From an uncultured Lysobacteraceae bacterium (lineage in GTDB: Bacteria > Pseudomonadota > Gammaproteobacteria > Xanthomonadales > Rhodanobacteraceae), in contig CAMLSI010000147.1 of NCBI GenBank assembly GCA_946482585.1, forward strand, positions 1-10,790: a stretch of 10,790 nt of DNA, read 5' to 3'. A program made the translations under genes and the position numbers. Numbering within the stretch: position 1 is the first letter of the stretch; every line of letters begins with the position of its first letter. Below the pieces are notes generated by a model. It worked only from the letters and a program-made list of their open reading frames with translations, searched no databases and was not told the DNA's origin. Shown here in pieces: positions 6,382 through 10,790 of this stretch.

Positions 6382-8069
6382 GCCGCTTCCTCCGCTGCCG
6401 GGCAGCGTTTCCACATCCGCAATACATTGCCGACACCGCCGGCGCGCGGCTGCAAACGCCAGCCGTCCATCAGCGCATCGATGAAATTGACGCCGAGCCC
6501 GCCCGCACGACATTCCGCGAGATCGCGCGGCGTGACGCGCTCCGGATCGACGCCCGGCGCATCGTCGCGCAATTCGAACTCCAGCACATCGCCGTCGCGA
6601 TGCAATGACAGCACGATGTCGCCGCTGCCGCCCGCATAGGCGTGGCGGATGATATTGCAGCACGCCTCGTCGACGGCGAGTACGAGCCGGTCGCGCAGAT
6701 CCGCGGGCACGCCGGCCCGATCGAGCGCCAGGCGCAGATCCGCGCGCATGCTGCGCAGGCACTCGGCCTCGGCCGGAAACGATTGTCGCAGCAGCACCAC
6801 CGGCGCGCGTGCATGCGTTTCTTCGAGCAGCAGCAAGGTCGTGTCGTCGACGAGCCGCAGTTGCCGCAGCTCCGAGATCATGGTGCGCAGGCGCACTTCC
6901 GGCGACGCATCGGCGTAACGCTCGATCAGCGCGCGCACGCCGTCCTGGCCGAGGCGGCCTTCGCCCTTGCGCACGTCGGTCACGCCGTCGGAAAAGAAAT
7001 ACAGCGCGCCGTCGCCGAGCCGCAGCCGCGTTTCGCGGAACTCCTGGCCGACGACGATGCCGAGCGGCGGCCCATCGGAACGGTATTCAGTGCAGATGCC
7101 GGTCTGATAGAACAGCGCCGGCGGAAAACCCGCGCCGGCCATGACGACCTCGCCGCTCGATCGCGTGTAGTAGCCGACGGCCGCACAGACGAAACGCCCG
7201 CCGTGCGTGGTCTGGCACAGCTCTTCGTTGGCGCGCCGCAGCCATTCGCCCGGCGGCAGGCCGTCCTTGCCGGCCCAGCGCAACAGGCTCGCCGCGCGCG
7301 TCATGAGCAGGGCCGCGTCGAGCCCCTTGCCCGCGACATCGCCGATCACGAAGCCGATGCGGCCGTCGGGCAGGTCGAAATAGTCGTAGAAATCGCCGGA
7401 TATCTCGTGTGCCGGCAGATTGACCGCCAGCAACGGAAAGCCGGCGCGCCGGCGCTTTGGCAGCAGCAGTTTCTGCAGGCGGCGCGCGAGATCGAATTCG
7501 CGCTTGAGGCGCTGCTGCTCGACGAGTTCGTTCGCAAGCCGCGCATTGCTGATCGCCATCGCCGCCGGCGCCGCGAGCAGCCGCAGGATGCCGGCGTCGA
7601 TCGCGTCGAACGCATCGCCGTTGCGCTTGTTGATGAGCTCCAGCACGCCGAGCGTGCCTTTGGCGGTCGTCAGGGGCACGCAGACCAGACTGCGCGTGAC
7701 GAACCCGCTCTCGTCGTCGACGCGCCTGAAGACGCGCGGGTCCTGCGTCGCGTCGGCGACGATGATGACCGACTTGTCGGTCAGCGAACGCCCGGCGATG
7801 CCCTGATCGCTCGCGAGCCGCAAGCCGCGCAGGTCGACCGGACCGATGCAAACCTTGCACTCGAGTTCGCCGGCTTCCTCGTCGAGCAGGAACAGCGACG
7901 CGGCCTCGGCCTCCATGTAATCGGCAATGCGCTGCAAGGCGAACGGCAAGGTGCGACGCAGGTCCAGCGAAACCGCCAATGCTTCGGACAGCTCGGCCAG
8001 CAGCGCGAACGCGCGCGCATCGTCGCCGACGGCGGCGCGCGCGAGCAGGTCGGCCGCCGTCGCGCTCAC
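6378..8069 (-). CDS. GAF - PP2C (RsbU/SpoIIE) phosphatase - HATPase (RsbW-like kinase) fusion regulator
   Basis: A 563-residue cytoplasmic regulator with three domains and no membrane helix. The GAF sensor domain spans about 25-180 (including ADATQDPRV and LVCVPLTTAKGTLGVLELIN). A helical linker (180-205) follows. The PP2C/SpoIIE phosphatase spans about 210-418, with metal-binding aspartates in SGDFYDY (D226), GDVAGKG (D244), FFSDGVTD (D361) and DDTTLLLL (D408/D409). The HATPase_c_2 domain spans about 430-555, with N-box DEACCNIIRHAY (E468, N472), G1-like RDDAPGVDP and lid GGLGVNFIDALMD. No obvious catalytic residue is missing in either enzyme domain. Substrate is probably the adjacent STAS protein. 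The GTG at 8069 is the only plausible start, forming a GTGA overlap with the pssA stop; its ribosome-binding site is weak. Its two-way architecture recalls SypE of Vibrio fischeri with domain order changed. What the GAF domain binds is unknown. Confidence 0.92.
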   Translation of the reverse strand: MSATAADLLARAAVGDDARAFALLAELSEALAVSLDLRRTLPFALQRIADYMEAEAASLFLLDEEAGELECKVCIGPVDLRGLRLASDQGIAGRSLTDKSVIIVADATQDPRVFRRVDDESGFVTRSLVCVPLTTAKGTLGVLELINKRNGDAFDAIDAGILRLLAAPAAMAISNARLANELVEQQRLKREFDLARRLQKLLLPKRRRAGFPLLAVNLPAHEISGDFYDYFDLPDGRIGFVIGDVAGKGLDAALLMTRAASLLRWAGKDGLPPGEWLRRANEELCQTTHGGRFVCAAVGYYTRSSGEVVMAGAGFPPALFYQTGICTEYRSDGPPLGIVVGQEFRETRLRLGDGALYFFSDGVTDVRKGEGRLGQDGVRALIERYADASPEVRLRTMISELRQLRLVDDTTLLLLEETHARAPVVLLRQSFPAEAECLRSMRADLRLALDRAGVPADLRDRLVLAVDEACCNIIRHAYAGGSGDIVLSLHRDGDVLEFELRDDAPGVDPERVTPRDLAECRAGGLGVNFIDALMDGWRLQPRAGGVGNVLRMWKRCPAAEEAA

Positions 8070-8869
8070 GTCGGCGGCAGCTCCGGCCGCGGCGGCTGCT
8101 CGCGCTGCCCGCGACGGCGGCGCAGACCCCAGAGCGTGAACAGCGGCCCTGACACGACATACAGCGCCGCAATGGAGAACAGTACGAGCGGCGGATCGAT
8201 GTAGAGCGCGACGAAAATCAGCACGACCGTCGGGATCACGACGAACGGCACGCGGTCGGACAGTGGCCAGGCCTTGAAGCTGAAGTAGCGGAAGCGGCTG
8301 ACCATGAGCAGACCGGCAATGACCGCGATGCATGGCGCGACCTTCTGCACGACCTCGTCGCCGCCGGAAAACCCGTTCGCGCTCATCATCCAGACGAAGG
8401 ACATGACGAGCCCCGCTGCGGCCGGACTGGCCAATCCCTGGAAATAGCGCTTGTCGATGACGCCGACCTGCGTGTTGAAGCGCGCGAGGCGCAGAGCGGC
8501 GCAGGCCGTATAGATGAATGCCGCAGCGAACCCGATCTTGCCCCAGAGCGGGCTGATCTGCTGCAGGGTCGACAGGCTCCAGGCGTACAGCACCAGCGCC
8601 GGCGCGACACCGAAGCTGACCATGTCCGACAGCGAGTCGTACTGCACGCCGAACTCGCTCTGCGTATTCGTCAGGCGCGCGACTCGACCATCGAGGCCGT
8701 CCAGCAGGCCGGCGATGAACACCGCCATCGCTGCCTCCTGGGGGCGGCCGGCCAGCGCGACGACGATCGCATAGAAGCCGGCGAACATCGCACCGGTCGT
8801 CAACAGGTTCGGCAGCAGATAGATGCCGCGGTGAGGTGGCTTTCGGCGCGGACTTTCGCTGGATTCCAT
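8066..8869 (-). CDS. pssA: CDP-diacylglycerol-serine O-phosphatidyltransferase (phosphatidylserine synthase, type II)
   Basis: A 267-residue integral membrane enzyme that makes phosphatidylserine from CDP-diacylglycerol and L-serine, the first committed step to phosphatidylethanolamine. The CDP-alcohol phosphatidyltransferase motif is complete: D57, D60, G61, A64, R65, G74, D78 and D82 with the family spacing. The N-terminal GIYLLPNLLTTGAMFAGFYA (15-34) is typical of the Bacillus-type/class II PssA, unlike the soluble PLD-type enzyme of E. coli. Several hydrophobic helices follow, and the tail is Arg/Pro-rich. I chose the ATG at 8869. The frame stays open to a TTG at 8983, but the extra 38 residues are Ala/Arg-rich and unlike PssA. 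The Shine-Dalgarno sequence is weak. It is the first gene of the operon and is divergent from the DUF4124 genes. Decarboxylation by Psd would follow; psd is not in the window. Confidence 0.95.
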   Translation of the reverse strand: MESSESPRRKPPHRGIYLLPNLLTTGAMFAGFYAIVVALAGRPQEAAMAVFIAGLLDGLDGRVARLTNTQSEFGVQYDSLSDMVSFGVAPALVLYAWSLSTLQQISPLWGKIGFAAAFIYTACAALRLARFNTQVGVIDKRYFQGLASPAAAGLVMSFVWMMSANGFSGGDEVVQKVAPCIAVIAGLLMVSRFRYFSFKAWPLSDRVPFVVIPTVVLIFVALYIDPPLVLFSIAALYVVSGPLFTLWGLRRRRGQREQPPRPELPPT

Positions 8870-8999
8870 GCCCAGGTCTCGTTCGGAATAGGGAAAGCTT
8901 GCGGGATCGCGGCGCCGCCGCCAAGCCCTGGCGACAGCGCGCCATACGGTCGGCCCTGGACCAGCGATCAAGAGCAGCGCCAACGGTTTACGGAAATTT

Positions 9000-9029
9000 T
9001 CTGTAGCGCCGCACAGTACCGCGGCGCAA
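9000..9029 (-). promoter_or_regulatory. possible sigma-70-type promoter for the pssA operon
   Basis: Read on the - strand, TTGCGC (9029-9024) and TACAGA (9005-9000) are separated by 18 bases and followed by an AT-rich patch that stands out in this GC-rich DNA. A transcript from here would have a leader of about 120 bases before the pssA ATG. The match is weak and by eye only. In the rest of the 243-base gap (8870-9112) I see only the DnaA box and inverted repeat listed separately. Confidence 0.25.
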
Positions 9030-9033
9030 CCGC

Positions 9034-9062
9034 TTGTATCGTGTGGATAACAGTGCTATCCA
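9034..9062 (+). promoter_or_regulatory. possible promoter for the DUF4124 pair, overlapped by an inverted repeat
   Basis: TTGTAT (9034-9039) and TATCCA (9057-9062) are spaced by 17 bases, about 50 bases before the first DUF4124 start. The -10-like hexamer is also the right arm of a perfect inverted repeat TGGATA-N7-TATCCA (9044-9062). The -10 match is poor, so this is tentative. It sits back to back with the candidate operon promoter, with four bases between the two -35 elements. Confidence 0.25.
9042..9050 (-). promoter_or_regulatory. perfect consensus DnaA box
   Basis: The + strand reads TGTGGATAA, the exact reverse complement of the strong DnaA-binding 9-mer TTATCCACA. It lies in the shared control region between pssA and the DUF4124 genes, within the spacer of the candidate + strand promoter. 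A degenerate 6/9 partner (CTATCCAAT, 9056-9064) follows in the opposite orientation. Sequence identity to the consensus is direct; binding by DnaA is inferred. Confidence 0.5.
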
Positions 9063-9112
9063 ATAGGCACGATCGACCCGCGCGGCGCCACCGCGCGACT
9101 ACGGAGCTCCCT

Positions 9113-9541
9113 ATGAAAGCCATTCAAGTCGCCTTCGGCCTGCTCGCAGCAGTTGCCGCGACTGCCGGCCATTCCGCAGACAAAGTGTACAAATGGAAGG
9201 ATGCCAACGGCATCGTTCATTTCTCGGACGCGCCGCCGCCGAAGGGAACCGAATTCGACAACGTCAGGATCGTCAATCAGAGCACGGCGATCACGCAGAC
9301 CGACGCCGCCGCCGCAACGCCGGCCGCCGGCGACGCCGCAGCCAAGCCCGCGCAGGACAACAGCAACGCAGCCCGCTGCGACAATGCGCAGAAGCGCGTG
9401 GCGCTGCTGTCGAGCAATCTGCCGCTGACCGTGCAGCGTGGCGACAAGATCGTCGAGATGTCCGCCGCGGACCGCGCCGCCGAGCTGAGCATCGCCAAGG
9501 CGACGGTCGACTCGCTCTGCCCGAAGGAAGGCAATCAGTAA
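9113..9541 (+). CDS. periplasmic DUF4124 domain protein
   Basis: A 142-residue exported protein. A signal peptide covers about residues 1-22 (basic start, hydrophobic core, likely cleavage after GHSA). It is followed at once by the DUF4124 signature KVYKWKDANGIVHFSDAPP (24-42), found in many gammaproteobacterial envelope proteins of unknown role. An Ala-rich, low-complexity linker (about 64-86) leads to a helical C-terminal part. Cysteines C89 and C136 bracket that part and could form a disulfide in the periplasm. The ATG at 9113 is supported by GGAG at 9103-9106. The longer frame upstream to 8831 runs through the control region and is rejected. A second DUF4124 gene follows six bases downstream. 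Function is unknown; cell-envelope location is inferred from the signal peptide. Confidence 0.88.
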   Translation: MKAIQVAFGLLAAVAATAGHSADKVYKWKDANGIVHFSDAPPPKGTEFDNVRIVNQSTAITQTDAAAATPAAGDAAAKPAQDNSNAARCDNAQKRVALLSSNLPLTVQRGDKIVEMSAADRAAELSIAKATVDSLCPKEGNQ

Positions 9542-9547
9542 CACCGC

Positions 9548-9874
9548 ATGGGTCGCGCGATCGGCTGGTTCCTCGCCCTGCTCGCCGTCGGCGCGGCGGC
9601 GTGGTGGTACTTCGCGCCGCAGACCCTGCCGACCATCGTGCGCCATGCGGCGCCGGTCTCCCCGAATGCCCAGTCCGCGTCGCCGCCGCTGTACAAGTGG
9701 CGCGACGCGAGCGGACGTCTCAATGTGACCGACGTCCCGCCGAAAGACCGGCCGTACGAGACCGTCCGCTACGATCCGAACACCAACGTCGTACCCGGTT
9801 ACCGCCGCCCGGAAGCGCCGAACGACGCGACCGACCGGCCGATTCCACCGGACCCGGCCAAGAAACAACCGTAG
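9548..9874 (+). CDS. membrane-anchored DUF4124 domain protein
   Basis: A 108-residue protein. Residues 5-22 form a hydrophobic helix (WFLALLAVGAAAWWYFA) without a clear cleavage site, so it is probably an inner-membrane anchor with the rest in the periplasm. The DUF4124 core is at 48-65 (LYKWRDASGRLNVTDVPP), sharing YKW-x-DA-x-G and D-x-PP with the protein encoded just upstream. The tail is Pro/Asp-rich. The ATG at 9548 is six bases after the previous stop and has only a distant purine-rich stretch, so translational coupling is likely. The two genes look like a tandem paralogous pair with different export modes, one released and one anchored. Role unknown. The gene ends convergent with proS. 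Confidence 0.85.
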   Translation: MGRAIGWFLALLAVGAAAWWYFAPQTLPTIVRHAAPVSPNAQSASPPLYKWRDASGRLNVTDVPPKDRPYETVRYDPNTNVVPGYRRPEAPNDATDRPIPPDPAKKQP

Positions 9875-9927
9875 CCGATCGCCGACGGCCGCGCGCGGAC
9901 GAGCGAGCGCTCGCGCGCGTCATCGGC
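9874..9927. terminator. GC-rich imperfect hairpin between convergent genes
   Basis: GCCGAT (9874-9879) pairs with ATCGGC (9922-9927), GACG (9884-9887) with CGTC (9918-9921), and CGCGCG (9890-9895) with CGCGCG (9912-9917), with small internal loops. A perfect 12-base palindrome GCGAGCGCTCGC lies at 9903-9914. This fills the gap between the second DUF4124 gene and proS and may serve as a bidirectional terminator. No T-tract is present. Confidence 0.35.
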
Positions 9928-9931
9928 GTGC

Positions 9932-10790
9932 TCAGAACAGCGCGAGCACTTCGTCGCGACTGAGCTGACGGCTCTCGCTGTCGCGGCGCGCACGGTATTC
10001 GAACGTGCCGGCAGCGATACCGCGCTCGCTCACGACGACGCGATGCGGAATGCCGACGAGCTCCATGTCGGCGAACATGCCGCCCGTACGCAGGCCGCGA
10101 TCGTCGAGCACGACGTCGATGCCGCGAGCGCCGAGGTCGGCGTACAGCGACTCGGCCGCTGCCGCGACGGCCGGGTCGTTCTTCGGATTGATGACGCACA
10201 GCGCGACGCGCCACGGCGCCATCGGCTCGGGCCAGATGATGCCGGCGGCGTCGAAGTTCTGCTCGATCGCGGCGGCGACGATGCGGCTGACGCCGATGCC
10301 GTAGCAGCCCATCGTCATCGTCTGGCTCTTGCCGCCCTGATCGACGACGGTCGCCTTCAGCGCCTCGGCGTATTTCGTACCGAGCTGGAACACGTGACCG
10401 ACCTCGATGCCGCGCGCAAGCCGGATGTGGCCCTTGCCGTCCGGCGAAGGGTCGCCGTCGACGACCTTGCGCAGGTCCGCGATACGCGTGACGCGCGCAT
10501 CGCGCTCCCAGTTGGCGCCGCGGTAGTGGGTGCCATCGGCGTTGCCGCCGCAGACGAAGTCGGCGAGCACGGCCGCGCTGCGGTCGACGATGACCGGAAT
10601 CGACTCGGGCAATCCGGCCGGACCGATGAAGCCGGGCTTGCAGCCGAGCGCCTTCACGATTTCCGCCTCATCGGCGAGCACCGATTCGCCCGGCAGTTCG
10701 GCGAGCTTGGCTGCCTTGACCTCGTTGATCTCGTGATCCCCGCGCACGCAGAGTGCGACGAGACCTTCCTGACCGCGCACGAGCAAGGTC
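9932..10790 (-). CDS. proS: prolyl-tRNA synthetase, C-terminal part (5' end outside window)
   Basis: The 286 C-terminal residues of a bacterial-type ProRS, which charges tRNA-Pro with proline in the cytoplasm. The frame continues past the window edge (it reads TLLVRGQEG at the border), so the TTG near 10786 is not a start. The first part is the end of the INS editing domain that deacylates Ala-tRNA-Pro ([42 protein letters not shown]). Next comes the return to the class II core with [14 protein letters not shown] and motif 3 ([17 protein letters not shown], with the conserved Arg). The C-terminal anticodon-binding domain begins at [12 protein letters not shown] and includes [25 protein letters not shown]. 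All expected blocks are intact. The complete protein should be about 570 residues, so roughly half is present. It is convergent with the DUF4124 genes. Confidence 0.97.
   Translation of the reverse strand, partial: TLLVRGQEGLVALCVRGDHEINEVKAAKLAELPGESVLADEAEIVKALGCKPGFIGPAGLPESIPVIVDRSAAVLADFVCGGNADGTHYRGANWERDARVTRIADLRKVVDGDPSPDGKGHIRLARGIEVGHVFQLGTKYAEALKATVVDQGGKSQTMTMGCYGIGVSRIVAAAIEQNFDAAGIIWPEPMAPWRVALCVINPKNDPAVAAAAESLYADLGARGIDVVLDDRGLRTGGMFADMELVGIPHRVVVSERGIAAGTFEYRARRDSESRQLSRDEVLALF

Larger units (their letters stand above)
1949..8869 (-). other. putative nine-gene operon: pssA / GAF-PP2C-HATPase / STAS / mlaE / mlaF / mlaD / PqiC-like lipoprotein / holD / rimI
   Basis: All nine genes lie on the - strand with no room for internal intergenic promoters. 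Start and stop codons overlap by four bases at pssA-regulator (GTGA), regulator-STAS (ATGA), STAS-mlaE (TTGA), mlaE-mlaF (ATGA), mlaD-lipoprotein (ATGA) and lipoprotein-holD (ATGA). The mlaF-mlaD gap is about 22 bases with the chosen GTG, and holD-rimI is 2 bases. This implies cotranscription and translational coupling. Transcript boundaries are inferred, and promoters inside coding sequence are not excluded. Confidence 0.8.

Noticed and set aside
6050..6436. Extended MlaE frame upstream of the TTG at 6049
   Set aside because: The added residues are Arg-rich and lie entirely within the STAS coding sequence, so they are a frame shadow.
6642..8204. A 520-codon open frame on the + strand opposite the GAF-PP2C-HATPase gene
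   Set aside because: Its translation is Arg/Ala/Gln-rich without any domain, while the opposite strand encodes a protein with complete catalytic motifs. Long antisense frames are expected in GC-rich DNA.
8070..8945. Extended frame of the GAF-PP2C-HATPase gene upstream of the GTG at 8069
   Set aside because: It is an Arg/Ala-rich out-of-frame reading of pssA. The GTGA overlap gives the natural start.
8870..8983. N-terminal extension of PssA by 38 residues from a TTG at 8983
   Set aside because: The extra sequence is Ala/Arg-rich, has no ribosome-binding site and does not resemble PssA N-termini. The ATG at 8869 leaves the conserved region intact.
8831..9112. Upstream extension of the first DUF4124 protein
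   Set aside because: It would cross the divergent control region and overlap pssA. The ATG at 9113 has a good Shine-Dalgarno sequence and opens a proper signal peptide.
9903..9914. Perfect 12-base palindrome GCGAGCGCTCGC as a possible regulator-binding or uptake site
   Set aside because: It lies inside a GC-rich convergent gap with alternating CG runs, where such palindromes arise easily. A part of a terminator-like hairpin is the simpler reading.
1..10790. CRISPR arrays, tRNA/rRNA genes, insertion sequences or prophage remnants
   Set aside because: I saw no regularly spaced repeats, cloverleaf-like sequences, transposase motifs or flanking direct repeats, and genes tile nearly the whole window.

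Overview
This GC-rich window (roughly two-thirds G+C by eye) comes from a bacterial chromosome, most likely a gammaproteobacterium. A HolD-like DNA polymerase III psi subunit sits next to rimI, as in E. coli, and psi is essentially a gammaproteobacterial protein. Tandem DUF4124 proteins also fit that class. The codon and base style suggests a Xanthomonadales/Nevskiales-type lineage, but that is inference. There are no mobile elements, RNA genes or CRISPR arrays. No stretch longer than about 250 bases lacks a gene.

Left part (1-1942): the C-terminal two-thirds of an SLC13-type permease with RCK_C domains (+ strand, cut by the window edge), a small Rieske [2Fe-2S] protein (- strand), and a small one-helix membrane protein (+ strand). 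The last two are divergent, with about 17 bases between their starts.

Centre (1949-8869, - strand): a compact run of nine genes that reads as one operon. The order is pssA (phosphatidylserine synthase), a GAF-PP2C-HATPase regulator, a STAS anti-anti-sigma-like protein, an MlaE-type permease, an MlaF-type ATPase, a long MlaD-type MCE protein, a PqiC-like lipoprotein, holD and rimI. Six of the eight junctions are 4-base start/stop overlaps. The other two are about 22 bases (ATPase to MCE protein) and 2 bases (holD to rimI). Phospholipid synthesis, a phospho-switch module and an MCE lipid transporter are therefore translationally linked. The main hypothesis is that the GAF-PP2C-HATPase protein sets the phosphorylation state of the STAS protein. 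The STAS protein may in turn control the MCE transporter (as MlaB does for MlaF), a sigma factor, or both.

Right part (8870-10790): the operon is divergent from two tandem DUF4124 envelope proteins. The 243-base shared control region contains a perfect consensus DnaA box and possible back-to-back promoters. The window ends with the C-terminal part of proS on the - strand, convergent with the DUF4124 pair across a GC-rich hairpin region.
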